A stretch of 64,000 bases of DNA, taken from Phreatobacter sp. (GTDB taxonomy: Bacteria > Pseudomonadota > Alphaproteobacteria > Rhizobiales > Phreatobacteraceae). A program made the position numbers and the translations under genes. The notes beneath the pieces are model-generated. The model was not told the origin of the DNA. It did not search any database and worked only from the letters and a program-made list of their open reading frames with translations. This document shows, in pieces, positions 36,951 to 46,192 of the stretch; within the stretch, counting starts at the first letter, position 1, and every line of letters starts with the position of its first letter. Location: assembly GCF_016793595.1 (NCBI RefSeq), contig NZ_JAEULY010000009.1:62001-126000 (forward strand). The letters run 5' to 3'.

Positions 36951-39397
36951 GTCGTGTCCCGGAGTGGCGGCGTCGCTCTCGCCGTTCTCACCCGGAACCA
37001 GTGCAGCGCCAAGCCCGCGCCGAGGAAGGCCAGCCCCACCGCATCGGCATAGGCGCTGGGGGCAAGAAGCAGGCTGCCGCCGATGAGGCAAAGGACGCGC
37101 TCGGTCCAGTTGGCCTGTTCGAGGGCCTGCCCCGTGAACATGATGCAGAGGCCGACCAGCGCCAGACAGGCGGTGATCGTCACCCACAGAACCGACAGCC
37201 AGGGCAGAAGACCCGACGGCAAGCCATAGGTGATGGCGCCGGCGGCGTTGGTGCCGGTCGGCACGAGCATGAGCAACTGCGCGCCATCGGGCGTCAGGCA
37301 GAACATGAAGGGCACGACGAAGGCCGGCAGCGTGTACTTCCACGCCTGCATCGTGGTGCGGAACGGCTCGCCGCCGGTAATGGCCGAGGCCGCGAAGGGC
37401 GCGAGCGCCGTCGGCGGTGACACGTCGGCCAGCACGGCATAGTAGAACATGAACATATGCGCGGCGGCCGGCGGCACGCCGACCTTCACGAGCGCCGGCA
37501 CGAGCATCACTGCGGCAATGATGTAGCTGGCCGTCACCGGCACGGAGAGGCCGAGGATCCACATGGCGATCGCCGCCATGAGCAGGATCAGGAACACGTT
37601 CGACCCGCCGGCGGCGATGATGATGCCGGAAATGGTGAGGCCGAGCCCCGTCAGGTTCACGACTGAGACGATGACGCCGGCGCAGGCGCAGACCGCGACG
37701 ATGGCGAGCGTCGAACGCGTGCCGTCGATCAGCGCTTCGATCATGGCCGTGCCGCCGGCCGGCAGGTCTCGCCCTGCTTGCGCCGCGAGCAGCGACTGGG
37801 CGCCCGAAGCGGTCACGGCCGCTGCAATGCCCCAGAAGCTGGCGACCGACAGGCGCCCATCGAACAATTCGTGCATTCCGAGCGTGCGCGGAATGTCCGA
37901 CAGCCCGAAGAAATGCGCGGCAAGGGCCGCGCCGCAGCCGATCAGGAAGCCGCTCCGGGTCACCAGCTGGCTGTCCGGCCGCAGCATCGACAGCACGAAG
38001 GCGACGACGATCGACCAGTAGACCGCCATGAAGCTGGTGAAGCCGAGCACGAGGAAGATCGCGATCGCGCCGAGGGAGATGAAGTGATAGCCGCCGGCCT
38101 TGGTCAGTTCCCAGAGCGAGGCGTCGGACGTGCGCACGGCGGAGACGTTCATGCGCCGGGAATCGGCCTCCGTCATCAGCCAGCACGAGACGTAGTAGAG
38201 GATGGTCGGGATCGTCGCGTAGATGAGGATCTGGAGGTAGTCGACGTCGAGGAACTCGGCGATGATGAAGGCCGCCGCGCCCAGCGTCGGCGGCGACAAG
38301 GTCGCGCCGATTCCGGCCGCCGAGAGCATGCCGCCGGCGACGTTGGGCGAGTAGCCGGACCGCTTCAGCATCGGCCAGGCGAGCGATGAGACGGTGACCG
38401 TCGTCGCGACGCCCGAGCCGGACACCGTGCCCAAGAGAAAACCGGAGGCGACCACCGCCCTCCCCGGCGCCGACGGTGACGGGTTCTTGCCGAACAGCGC
38501 GAAGGCCCATTCGATGAAGAAGCGCCCGGCACCGCCTCTATCCAGCACCGCGCCATAGATGGTGAAGAGGATGATGAAGGTGGCGGCCACGTCGAGCGGC
38601 GTGGTGAAGATGCCCTCGAGGGTCAGGAAATTCTGGCCGATAATGCGGTTCAGCGTGAAGCCACGGTGCTCGAAGACATCCGGGATCAGCCAGCCGGACC
38701 CGGCATAGCAATAGACCAGGAAGACGAGCGCGATGGCCGGCAGGATCCAGCCGACCGCCCTGCGCGTCGCCTCCAGCACCAGCAGGATCAGCGCCAGGCC
38801 GAGGACCAATTCCTCCGGCGCCGGACGCATGGCTCGGGATTTGTAGGCGTCGATGTTCAGCGACAGATAGACAGCGGTGTAGAGCGCCACCGCGGCGAAA
38901 ATCCAGTCGACCGGCTGAAGGCGCGCCAGGAAGCGATTGGACACCAGCAGCGGATAGCTGAGGAAGCACAGAGCCAACAGGACGCCGAGCCCGTAGGCGA
39001 CGCTGGAGCGGCCATAGATCGCGAACATCGGGTTCGGATGGTGCAGCAGATAGGCGATGGCGGCGGCGGCCAGCAGGCAGGCGACCAGTTCCTCGGGCGT
39101 CGCGCGGCGCGTCTGCGGATAGCCATCGGCGCCCTGCTTCGTCAGCGGGTAGAGAATGAAGATCAGCGCCAGGCAGGCGGCGAGGAATGTCGAGCGATAG
39201 ACCGTCGTGTTGATCGCGAACTGCGTCCAGTAGAGCGCGAACCCACCGATCGCGAGGCAGGCAGCACTGGTCAGCCAGCCGAGCCAGCCGTCGACACGAC
39301 GGGCTGGCCCGCCTTCGGAATCGGACGACAGCTTCTCGATTTCTTCAGCGGTGAGCTGTCGCTCGCCGTTCCGCTGTTCCGCCTGAACAGACGTCAT
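36947..39397 (-). CDS. TRAP transporter fused permease (DctQM-type, TAXI system)
   Basis: This fused membrane component of a TAXI-type TRAP transporter has 816 residues and about 17-18 hydrophobic helices. The N-terminal part corresponds to DctQ-like helices (about 45-250) and the remainder to DctM, including GTVSGSGVATTVTVSSLAWPMLKRSGY. A Glu-rich tail of about 35 residues precedes the first helix. The start ATG 39397 has GGAGG nearby. It is last-gene coupled to the formamidase and separated from its binding-protein gene by a terminator, an arrangement that gives excess binding protein. Confidence 0.93.
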   Translation of the reverse strand: MTSVQAEQRNGERQLTAEEIEKLSSDSEGGPARRVDGWLGWLTSAACLAIGGFALYWTQFAINTTVYRSTFLAACLALIFILYPLTKQGADGYPQTRRATPEELVACLLAAAAIAYLLHHPNPMFAIYGRSSVAYGLGVLLALCFLSYPLLVSNRFLARLQPVDWIFAAVALYTAVYLSLNIDAYKSRAMRPAPEELVLGLALILLVLEATRRAVGWILPAIALVFLVYCYAGSGWLIPDVFEHRGFTLNRIIGQNFLTLEGIFTTPLDVAATFIILFTIYGAVLDRGGAGRFFIEWAFALFGKNPSPSAPGRAVVASGFLLGTVSGSGVATTVTVSSLAWPMLKRSGYSPNVAGGMLSAAGIGATLSPPTLGAAAFIIAEFLDVDYLQILIYATIPTILYYVSCWLMTEADSRRMNVSAVRTSDASLWELTKAGGYHFISLGAIAIFLVLGFTSFMAVYWSIVVAFVLSMLRPDSQLVTRSGFLIGCGAALAAHFFGLSDIPRTLGMHELFDGRLSVASFWGIAAAVTASGAQSLLAAQAGRDLPAGGTAMIEALIDGTRSTLAIVAVCACAGVIVSVVNLTGLGLTISGIIIAAGGSNVFLILLMAAIAMWILGLSVPVTASYIIAAVMLVPALVKVGVPPAAAHMFMFYYAVLADVSPPTALAPFAASAITGGEPFRTTMQAWKYTLPAFVVPFMFCLTPDGAQLLMLVPTGTNAAGAITYGLPSGLLPWLSVLWVTITACLALVGLCIMFTGQALEQANWTERVLCLIGGSLLLAPSAYADAVGLAFLGAGLALHWFRVRTARATPPLRDTT

Positions 39398-39494
39398 GCC
39401 GTCCTCGCCTCCCCGCACGGGCGGGGCAGCGCCTTGCCAGCGCCTTGTCCCCGGTATCCCTCGGCGCACCATAGCGGCTGTCGCCAAGGAAAAA

Positions 39495-39523
39495 AGCCGG
39501 GGCGGAGGGTTCCGTCCCCGGCT
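39495..39523 (-). terminator. Terminator between the TAXI binding protein and fused permease genes
   Basis: An 8-bp stem (AGCCGGGG/CCCCGGCT) with a partly paired interior is followed on the minus strand by six T. It lies 56 bp past the binding-protein stop. Partial readthrough would give much more binding protein than permease. Confidence 0.85.
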
Positions 39524-39578
39524 TTCGCACGATATCCGCGGAACCGTCGGTCGCTGCGGGCCGCTCGGCTGGCGACGC

Positions 39579-40541
39579 TCACATGGCGACGCCTTTCGAC
39601 TTGTAGAAGGCCTCGGCCGCGGGGTGGAAGGCAACCGCTGTCTTCGTCGCGGCGCTCTGCACGTTGAGCTTGCGCGCCTCCGGGTGAATGCCCTGCACAT
39701 CGGTCAGGTTGTTGAAAATCCCCTCGAGCATGCGCGTGACCAGGGCGTTGGGCGCCTTGGCGTTGACCACGATGACGTTGGCGACGCCGATGGCCGGCAC
39801 CGCCGCGGTCTGGCCTGCATAGCTGTTCGGGGGCATGGTGAAGCCGCGATAGAGCCCCGGATATTTGGCGTTCATCGCCACCAGCTCCTTGGACGCATCG
39901 ACCAGCTTCATCGGCGCCCGCCCGCCCTGCGCGAGGTCGCGGACGGCAGCAGTCGGAATTCCTCCACCCCAGAAAAAGCCGGCGATCTTGCCGTCGGCGA
40001 AGGCATTGGCGCATTCGGCGACACCGAGATTGTCGCGGGTGATGTCGGTGCGCGGATTGAGGCCCGCCGCCTCCAGAGTGCGGTCCGCCCAACCTTCCGT
40101 TGACGAGCCCGCCGAGCCGACTCCGATGCGCTTGCCCTTCATGTCGGCGATCGAGTTGATCGACGGTTGAGCCACGACGTGGAGAATGTTGTCGTAGAGC
40201 ACTGCGAGAACGCTGATCTCGCGCTTGCCACCCTGGGTGTAGGCGCCCTGCCCCGCGAGCGCATCCACCACGGAATCGAGCGTCGACAGGCCCATATCGG
40301 CATCGCCTGCCGAGACGAGATTGATGTTGTCGACGGAACCGCCGGTGACTTGCGCGGTCGCCTGGGTATTCTGCATCTTCTCGGTGAGGATGCGGGCAAG
40401 GCCGCCGCCATAGACGAAATAGACGCCGCCCGTGCCCCCGGTGGCGATGGTCAGGCGCGTGCGTGACTGCGCGAAAGCCGGCGCAGACAACATGGCGGCG
40501 CCGCTGGCCAGCGCCACGCGGCGCGTCAGGTTGATCGACAT
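39579..40541 (-). CDS. TAXI-family TRAP transporter solute-binding protein
   Basis: The 320-residue periplasmic binding protein starts at ATG 40541 behind AGGGAGGAG. The signal peptide is about 1-23 (PAFAQ), followed by the TAXI-type N-terminus LTIATGGTGGVYFVYGGGLARIL. Mid-protein GVGSAGSSTEGWA and FFWGGGIPTAAV are also typical. TAXI proteins bind glutamate-like or poorly known ligands. The neighbours suggest an amide or cyclic amide here. It has its own promoter and is followed by a terminator. Confidence 0.94.
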   Translation of the reverse strand: MSINLTRRVALASGAAMLSAPAFAQSRTRLTIATGGTGGVYFVYGGGLARILTEKMQNTQATAQVTGGSVDNINLVSAGDADMGLSTLDSVVDALAGQGAYTQGGKREISVLAVLYDNILHVVAQPSINSIADMKGKRIGVGSAGSSTEGWADRTLEAAGLNPRTDITRDNLGVAECANAFADGKIAGFFWGGGIPTAAVRDLAQGGRAPMKLVDASKELVAMNAKYPGLYRGFTMPPNSYAGQTAAVPAIGVANVIVVNAKAPNALVTRMLEGIFNNLTDVQGIHPEARKLNVQSAATKTAVAFHPAAEAFYKSKGVAM

Positions 40542-40610
40542 GAAAACTCCTCCCTCATTGTTCGGCCGCGATGCGCCCGGCATTCGCCGGCGCGACCGCG
40601 TTGGGAGGAG

Positions 40611-40639
40611 CATATAGCGCGCGGCGCGGCCCTGATAAG
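40611..40639 (-). promoter_or_regulatory. Candidate promoter of the TAXI-TRAP/formamidase operon
   Basis: On the minus strand CTTATC (-35) and TATATG (-10) are separated by 17 bases. The start would be near 40604, about 63 nt before the binding-protein start codon. No palindrome like those at dctP and hyuA is seen. Confidence 0.45.
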
Positions 40640-40656
40640 AGGTTAGCCGAATGCCG

Positions 40657-41346
40657 TCAGCCCTCGAACGGAAACCGGGCGAGGACGGTGAAGCGGGACT
40701 GCCGGTCGTCCTGCCGGAACACCGCGAGCGCATCGACGCGGACAGGAGCCGCAATTGGCGCGTAGGCCGCGGCCAGCGCTTCGCGCAACGGAATGCGCAG
40801 CGGCTCGGGCAGCGAGCCAGTGAGCGTCATGTGGAAGCGGAAATCCTCGAAGACATAGGGATAGCCGAAGGCATCCATCTGGGCGATCTGCCGTTCCGTC
40901 AGCGGCGCTTTGAGACGGCGCGAGCGATCCGCCTCGCTCATCGGCGCCCGGAACGCGTCGAGATCTCGGACGCAATCCGCCGCGAGGGTGGCGAGCGTAT
41001 CCGAGGGTTCGGCCGGCGCGAGCGCGACGAAGGACTTCAGCAAGGCGACGGTCATGGCCGGCAGAACCACCGCCGACCGCCGTTCGGCGAAGATCATTGC
41101 CGCTTCGAGCAGGTCGGCCTCGCTTGCGCCCTCGGCGAGCTCGAAGGGCGCCTTCAGTGTGCCGTGAAAGCCGTAGCGGCGGGCATCGTCGGTCAGTTCC
41201 GCCCAGTCCGGACGCTCGAAGGGCTCACCGGGCGGGAAAGCCGCATCGCGGGCGAGAGCCGCGTCATAACCGATGACGGACGAGCCGAACCGCCAGAGCG
41301 GGTCGTCGGGCGACGGAGCGGCGTAGAGGGCGTAGCGTGTGGTCAT
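40657..41346 (-). CDS. DUF1045 protein, 2H phosphoesterase-like
   Basis: The 229-residue protein carries two HxT motifs, H61-G-T63 in YGFHGTLKAPF and H172-M-T174 in FRFHMTLTG, the signature of 2H phosphoesterases that open cyclic phosphates. DUF1045 proteins are often found in phosphonate (phn) operons, but none of those genes is in this window. So the phosphonate link is not supported here, and a cyclic phosphodiesterase on a nucleotide or sugar substrate is the safer reading. It stands alone between two unrelated units. Confidence 0.82.
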   Translation of the reverse strand: MTTRYALYAAPSPDDPLWRFGSSVIGYDAALARDAAFPPGEPFERPDWAELTDDARRYGFHGTLKAPFELAEGASEADLLEAAMIFAERRSAVVLPAMTVALLKSFVALAPAEPSDTLATLAADCVRDLDAFRAPMSEADRSRRLKAPLTERQIAQMDAFGYPYVFEDFRFHMTLTGSLPEPLRIPLREALAAAYAPIAAPVRVDALAVFRQDDRQSRFTVLARFPFEG

Positions 41347-41394
41347 GGCGAGCGCTTAGCCGGCGGACATGAAGGGCTCAAGACGCAAAAGACA

Positions 41395-42267
41395 TCAGGG
41401 TAGCCCGTATGCCCGCTTCAGGTCGCGCGTGCGCGCCTCGGTCTCGACCACGAGGCAGGGGCCGGTTACCTGCGAGTAGACCGAGTTGGCGAAACGGTTC
41501 GGCGTTTCATAAGCCTCCAGCGTGCAGGCGAGGTCGCGGAGTTCCGCCCATGGCCTTTGAGCTGCCCGGAGCGCCTCCGCCCAGGCCGCTCGCTTCACAT
41601 CGTCGAGACCGGGCCGGGTCCGGATGGCGGCGAGCGCATCGCGCCATACGGTGTTGAGATCGTGGTCCACGCGGCGTGCCTGCCGGCGGTAGCATTCCGT
41701 CAGCGGCTGATAGTCGCCGCCGCGGCCGGGATGGCGGCACAGTGGCTGGCGGCCTTCCGCGCCGATCAGTTCGCGGCGGTTCGGGCCTCTTGCGCCGCTC
41801 GCGAAACTCGCCCGCCCGAGATCGGGCAGCGCCTCCCCGAACCGGTTGGTCAGGTCCGCCACGATCACGCGTGTCATCGCCGCCCGGCAGGCCGCGCCCG
41901 CATGCTCCGCCTCGCCGGCACCGAGGTTACGCTCGAAGCCGACAAGAGCCGGCGCGCACTGGCCGTCGCGGAACGAGGTCCAGAGCCCCAGAAGCCGCTC
42001 GAACTCGCCGCCCCATTCGGCTTTGCCGCCAGCGTCGATATTGCCGTTCCAGTCTGCGATGGCCCGCAGCGCGTCGCGGCGCGCGACGTCGAGAGCGGCA
42101 TCCGCTTCGGCGTTGATCCGGGCGAGGCAGTCGCGGCGCGCCTCGGCGGGAAGCGAGGCCGGGCATTCCCTCTGTCGCTCCACAGGGGATGCCGCCTGCG
42201 CCGCGCCGGTCGGTGCCGTGGTCAATGCGGCGGCGGTCGCCAGGACAAGAATGCCGAAGATGCGCAT
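41395..42267 (-). CDS. LprI-like secreted protein with two repeated halves
   Basis: The 290-residue protein has a signal peptide (about 1-25, ATG 42267). The C-terminal half matches the DUF1311/LprI pattern: CYRRQARRVDHDLNTVW, then AQRPWAELRDLAC. The N-terminal half repeats it in weaker form (CLARINAEADAALD..., WTSFRDGQC). LprI proteins inhibit lysozyme in mycobacteria. In proteobacteria the role is mostly unknown. Conserved Cys suggest disulfides in the periplasm. Divergent from mnmA. Confidence 0.75.
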   Translation of the reverse strand: MRIFGILVLATAAALTTAPTGAAQAASPVERQRECPASLPAEARRDCLARINAEADAALDVARRDALRAIADWNGNIDAGGKAEWGGEFERLLGLWTSFRDGQCAPALVGFERNLGAGEAEHAGAACRAAMTRVIVADLTNRFGEALPDLGRASFASGARGPNRRELIGAEGRQPLCRHPGRGGDYQPLTECYRRQARRVDHDLNTVWRDALAAIRTRPGLDDVKRAAWAEALRAAQRPWAELRDLACTLEAYETPNRFANSVYSQVTGPCLVVETEARTRDLKRAYGLP

Positions 42268-42431
42268 GTGGAGGTTTCCTGCTGTCAATGCAGCATCGGG
42301 CAGCAAGGTTTCACCGGCATGGCTCGCCGCCAGCTTCCTGTTGCGGCGCTGCACGCGCGCACCGACGCGGCGCTTTGCGCCATCGGAAGGTCGGGCCTAT
42401 ATAGCCATCGAACAGACGAGATCGCCGCCCG

Positions 42432-43598
42432 ATGCTGAACAGCCTCGATATCGACAAGCCGCCGCACGCCACGCGCGTGGTCGTGGCCATGTCCGGTGGC
42501 GTGGATTCATCGGTCGTGGCCGGCCTGATGGCTGAGCAGGGCTATGATGTCGTCGGCATCACGCTCCAGCTCTACGACCATGGAGCGGCGGTGCACCGCA
42601 AGGGAGCCTGTTGCGCGGGGCAGGACATCAACGACGCACGACGCGTCGCGGAGCGTCTGGGCATCCCGCATTACGTGCTCGACTACGAAGAGCGCTTCCG
42701 CAAGGCGGTGATCGACCGGTTCGCCCAGTCCTATGCGGATGGCGAGACGCCGATCCCCTGCGTCGACTGCAACAGGCACGTGAAGTTCGCGGATCTGCTC
42801 GATACCGCCCGCAGCCTGGGCGCGGACGTGCTCGCCACCGGCCATTACGTCGCCAGCCGCGCCGCCGCGAACGGCCGGCGCGCGATGTACAGGCCGGTCG
42901 ACGCTGACCGCGACCAGAGCTATTTCCTGTTCGCGACCACGCCGGACCAGCTCGATCTGCTGCGCTTTCCGCTCGGCACCATGACCAAGCCGGAAACGCG
43001 CGACCACGCGCGCCGCTTCGGCCTTGCCATCGCGGACAAAGCCGACAGTCAGGACATCTGCTTCGTGCCATCCGGCCGCTACACCGCCATCGTCGAGAAA
43101 CTGAAGCCGGAAGCGGCCGAGGCCGGCGACATCGTCCATGTCGATGGCCGTGTTCTCGGCCGGCACGACGGCGTCATGCGCTTCACGGTCGGCCAGCGCC
43201 GCGGCCTCGGCATTGCCGCGCGCGAACCGCTCTACGTGGTTGGCCTCGATGCGGCTGGCCGACGTGTGGTCGTCGGGCCTAAGGAGGCACTGGCGACACG
43301 CGCCATTGGCCTGCGCGATCTCAACTGGCTCGGCGACGCGCCGCTGGCGGTGGGCGACACGATGGAGTGCTACGCCCGCGTGCGTTCGACCCGCCCTCCG
43401 AGGGCGGCAGTCCTGACCATGACGGCCGCCGGCCCCGAAATCGAGCTCCTGGACGGAGAGGAGGGCGTCGCCCCCGGGCAGGCCTGCGTGCTCTACGATG
43501 CGGAACGGGGTCTTGCCCGCGTTCTCGGCGGCGGCTTCATCAAGAAGCGCGAGAGCCTCATCCTTCCCCCGTCCCTGCCTCTGCAAGCCGCCGTCTGA
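42432..43598 (+). CDS. mnmA: tRNA-specific 2-thiouridylase MnmA
   Basis: MnmA thiolates U34 of tRNA-Lys, -Glu and -Gln. The 388-residue protein has the PP-loop SGGVDSS (21-27). The catalytic Cys pair is C113 ([10 protein letters not shown]) and C210 ([10 protein letters not shown]), so the thiol-transfer machinery is complete. A C-terminal beta domain follows (about 290-375). The start ATG 42432 adds about 12 residues before the core, within the normal range. It is followed 10 bp later by pmtA. Confidence 0.95.
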   Translation: MLNSLDIDKPPHATRVVVAMSGGVDSSVVAGLMAEQGYDVVGITLQLYDHGAAVHRKGACCAGQDINDARRVAERLGIPHYVLDYEERFRKAVIDRFAQSYADGETPIPCVDCNRHVKFADLLDTARSLGADVLATGHYVASRAAANGRRAMYRPVDADRDQSYFLFATTPDQLDLLRFPLGTMTKPETRDHARRFGLAIADKADSQDICFVPSGRYTAIVEKLKPEAAEAGDIVHVDGRVLGRHDGVMRFTVGQRRGLGIAAREPLYVVGLDAAGRRVVVGPKEALATRAIGLRDLNWLGDAPLAVGDTMECYARVRSTRPPRAAVLTMTAAGPEIELLDGEEGVAPGQACVLYDAERGLARVLGGGFIKKRESLILPPSLPLQAAV

Positions 43599-43608
43599 CG
43601 GAGCCCCG

Positions 43609-44238
43609 ATGCCCGCCGCCGAACTCGACTCCCAGTCCATCCAGAAGGCCTATGCCCGCTGGGCGCCGATCTACGACCCGCTGTTCGGCCGCATCACCAC
43701 GACAGGCCGGCGCGCCGCGGTTGCCGCCGCCAGCAAGGTCGGCGGCCGCGTTCTCGAGGTAGGTGTCGGCACCGGCATAGCCCTACCCGATTACAGCCCC
43801 AACTGCCGGGTCATCGGCCTCGACCTGTCGTTCGACATGCTCAAGATCGCGCGCAAGCGCGTGGATGACGGGCTGGCCAATGTCGAAGGCATCCTGCAGA
43901 TGGATGCAGGTCGCCTCGCCTTCCCCGACGCCTCGTTCGATTGCGTCGTTGCGATGTATCTGATTACCGTCGTTCCCGATCCCGAGGCGGTGATGACCGA
44001 GCTCAACCGTGTCTGCAAACCGGGCGGCGAGGTCATTCTCGTCAATCACTTCGCGGCCGAGGGCGGTATTCGCGCTCTGGTCGAGAAGGCCGCGGCGCCG
44101 TTCGGCGACAAGCTCGGCTGGCATCCCGATTTTCCGTTCTCCCGCGTCATGGGCGAGAAGGACCTGACCATGGTGGAGAAGCGCCCGGCCGGGTTCGGCG
44201 GCCTGTTCACGCTTGTTCGGTTCAAGAAGGCCGGCTGA
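43609..44238 (+). CDS. pmtA: Phosphatidylethanolamine N-methyltransferase PmtA-like
   Basis: This class I SAM methyltransferase of 209 residues resembles the rhizobial PmtA that methylates phosphatidylethanolamine toward phosphatidylcholine. Features are AYARWAPIYDPLFGRITTTGR near the N-terminus, VLEVGVGTGIALPDY (SAM), LDLSFDMLKIARKR, and a post-SAM region VNHFAAEGG typical of PmtA. The start ATG 43609 (MPAAELDSQSIQKAY) is chosen over an in-frame upstream ATG inside mnmA. The membrane association would be peripheral. Confidence 0.9.
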   Translation: MPAAELDSQSIQKAYARWAPIYDPLFGRITTTGRRAAVAAASKVGGRVLEVGVGTGIALPDYSPNCRVIGLDLSFDMLKIARKRVDDGLANVEGILQMDAGRLAFPDASFDCVVAMYLITVVPDPEAVMTELNRVCKPGGEVILVNHFAAEGGIRALVEKAAAPFGDKLGWHPDFPFSRVMGEKDLTMVEKRPAGFGGLFTLVRFKKAG

Positions 44239-44377
44239 CGCCGCCCGGCACCCGCCTCCGCCGCAAGCCTCGGTTGAAGCCTCGTCGGCTGCCCCATACA
44301 GTTCCTGCGACAAGCCGGGCGCGCCTCGTGGCGGCCTGCGCGCTTGTTGCAACAGGAAATGCAGGGAGAGAGCCGTG

Positions 44378-45367
44378 ATGATCGACCATCCGAATCCGAC
44401 GCGCCGCAGCCTCCTGATCGGGGCAGCCGCCCTTGCTTCCGCATCGGGACTGGCAGCGGGCGTCTCGCCCGCATTGGCACGCGCGCCGTTCGCGCGCACG
44501 CAGCCCGCCTACTTCTACCGTTTCCCGCTGGGCAAGGCCCAGGTGACGATGGTTTCGGACGGCACGCTGGCGCTCGGCAAACCGTCCGACACCATGAAAG
44601 GCATGTCGGAAGCCGAGATCGCCCAGGCGCTGACCGACAACTTCCTGCCGACCGATTCCGTCGTGCTGGAACAGAACATCGCGCTCGTGAACATGGGCAA
44701 CCGCCTCATCATGTTCGATTCCGGAATGGGTTTCTCCAAGGCGTTCGGCACGACCACCGGTCGCCTGATGAGAAGCCTCGCCGAGGCGCGCATCCGGCCC
44801 GAGCAGATCGACGACATCATCATCACCCACGCCCATATCGATCATATCGGCGGGCTCGCGACGGAACGGGGACGGCGGCTGTTCCCCAATGCGACCATCC
44901 ATATTTCGAAAGTCGATCACGACTTCTGGACCGACGAGGCGAAGCAGTCCGACCGCACGCTCGGCCTCTTCGTCAGGCATGCCCGCGCCAACCTGCTGCC
45001 TTATCGCGACCGCATCAAATGGGTGACCGGTGGCCAGGAGGTCGTGCCCGGCGTTCAGGCGGTGAACGCGCCGGGGCATTCCGTCGGCCACACGATCTAT
45101 CTGATCGAGTCGGACGGAAAGAAGCTGGCCTTCACCGGCGACGTGACGCACCACCAGATTCTCCTGACCGAGCGGCCACGGACGGAATTCGCCTATGACA
45201 GCGACCCGAAGCAAGCCGTGGATACCCGCCTGAGGGTGTTCGACATGCTGTCCAAGGACCGAATCCCGATGCTGGCCTTCCATTTCCCGTGGCCCGGACA
45301 CGGTTATCTGGGGCGGACCGGCCCGGAAACGTTCCGCTTCTTCCCGGCGCCGATGTCCATCGGCTAG
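44378..45367 (+). CDS. Tat-exported metallo-beta-lactamase-fold hydrolase
   Basis: The 329-residue protein is secreted. It has a twin-arginine-like signal (about 1-35: NPTRRSLLIGAAALA, ending ALA). The MBL core has the zinc motif THAHIDHIGG, GHSVGHT and FTGDVTHH. The substrate is unknown. Candidates include quorum-sensing lactones and various esters. RBS GGGAGAG precedes ATG 44378. It is 139 bp past pmtA and followed by a GC-rich hairpin. Confidence 0.87.
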   Translation: MIDHPNPTRRSLLIGAAALASASGLAAGVSPALARAPFARTQPAYFYRFPLGKAQVTMVSDGTLALGKPSDTMKGMSEAEIAQALTDNFLPTDSVVLEQNIALVNMGNRLIMFDSGMGFSKAFGTTTGRLMRSLAEARIRPEQIDDIIITHAHIDHIGGLATERGRRLFPNATIHISKVDHDFWTDEAKQSDRTLGLFVRHARANLLPYRDRIKWVTGGQEVVPGVQAVNAPGHSVGHTIYLIESDGKKLAFTGDVTHHQILLTERPRTEFAYDSDPKQAVDTRLRVFDMLSKDRIPMLAFHFPWPGHGYLGRTGPETFRFFPAPMSIG

Positions 45368-45386
45368 CGACCCCTTTCGCCAATCA

Positions 45387-45418
45387 GCGGGAGCGATGCC
45401 CCCCGGCGTCGCTCCCGC
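45387..45418 (+). terminator. GC-rich hairpin after the MBL gene
   Basis: A perfect 10-bp stem GCGGGAGCGA/TCGCTCCCGC with a 12-base loop lies 20 bp past the stop. There is no T-run, so it is either a weak terminator or a 3'-end stabiliser. Confidence 0.5.
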
Positions 45419-45481
45419 CGTCAAAGGCGATCCAACCCTGCAACCTGACGACGATTTGCTCCAAGGCCGGACCCGACCCGC

Positions 45482-46108
45482 ATGACCGACATCAGTCCCG
45501 CTGGGCGACTAACCGCAGGCGTGGTCGCAACGGCCGGATTCTTCGGGCTCGCATTGCAGCTCGTCCTGATCATCGGCACCACGACCGCAAGCGGCGGGAC
45601 CGCCACGCGGGCGATCTTCAATTTCTTCTGCTTCTTCACGATACTCTCCAACGCCATCGTGACGGCCGTGCTGACCCGCGTCGCGCTCGGCAAAGCTCCG
45701 GCAGCTTCGTGGCTGGGTGCCACTACGCTCTACATCGCGGTCGTTGGCATCACCTATTCCGTAGCGCTCCGGCACATCTGGAATCCGCAGGGGTGGCAGT
45801 TGGTCGCCGACCATGCGTTGCACGATGTCGTGCCCGTCCTCGCCGTCCTCTTCTGGCTCGTCTTCGTTCCGAAGGGCCGCCTCTCGGTCCGCATCATCCC
45901 ATTCTGGCTGATCTTTCCTGTTGGCTATCTCGGCTGGAGCCTCGCGCGTGGCGCGGTGGACGGCTGGTACCCCTACTATTTCATCGATGCCGGCAAACTC
46001 GGCTACGCCGTCATGGCGCGCAACGCCCTCCTGGTCACGGCTCTGTTCGCTCTGGTTGCGCTCGCCGTCGTCGGCATCGACCGCCTTCCCGGGCAAAGGC
46101 GCGGCTGA
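45482..46108 (+). CDS. Pr6Pr family membrane protein
   Basis: The 208-residue protein has six hydrophobic helices and family-like features: FFCFFTILSNAIV in helix 2, LRHIWNPQGWQLVADHALHDVVP between helices 3 and 4, and GWYPYYFIDAGKLGY near helix 6. Pr6Pr proteins are related to the FAR-17a/AIG1 serine-type hydrolases, but the bacterial role is unknown. It ends 14 bp before the tRNA promoter. Confidence 0.8.
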   Translation: MTDISPAGRLTAGVVATAGFFGLALQLVLIIGTTTASGGTATRAIFNFFCFFTILSNAIVTAVLTRVALGKAPAASWLGATTLYIAVVGITYSVALRHIWNPQGWQLVADHALHDVVPVLAVLFWLVFVPKGRLSVRIIPFWLIFPVGYLGWSLARGAVDGWYPYYFIDAGKLGYAVMARNALLVTALFALVALAVVGIDRLPGQRRG

Positions 46109-46121
46109 CATGCGGCTCGCC

Positions 46122-46150
46122 TTGACACTGCTCCGGGCCGGACCTTATAT
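46122..46150 (+). promoter_or_regulatory. Promoter of tRNA-Met
   Basis: TTGACA (within CTTGACA) and TTATAT are separated by 17 bases, close to the alphaproteobacterial consensus. The start is expected near 46157, 36 bp upstream of the tRNA 5' end. Confidence 0.75.
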
Positions 46151-46192
46151 CCGCGCTCTCCGAACCGGTTCGCCGGTCCGGTTGCCCTTTGG

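Noticed and set aside
36951..38510. Long minus-strand frame continuing upstream of the formamidase
   Set aside because: It is a shadow of the TRAP permease in another frame. The real start is ATG 36950 with an ATGA overlap.
40657..41346. Naming DUF1045 as a phosphonate metabolism protein
   Set aside because: No phn gene is present nearby, so only the 2H phosphoesterase fold is supported.
42507..43640. 377-codon minus-strand frame opposite mnmA
   Set aside because: mnmA has all catalytic motifs. The antisense frame has none.
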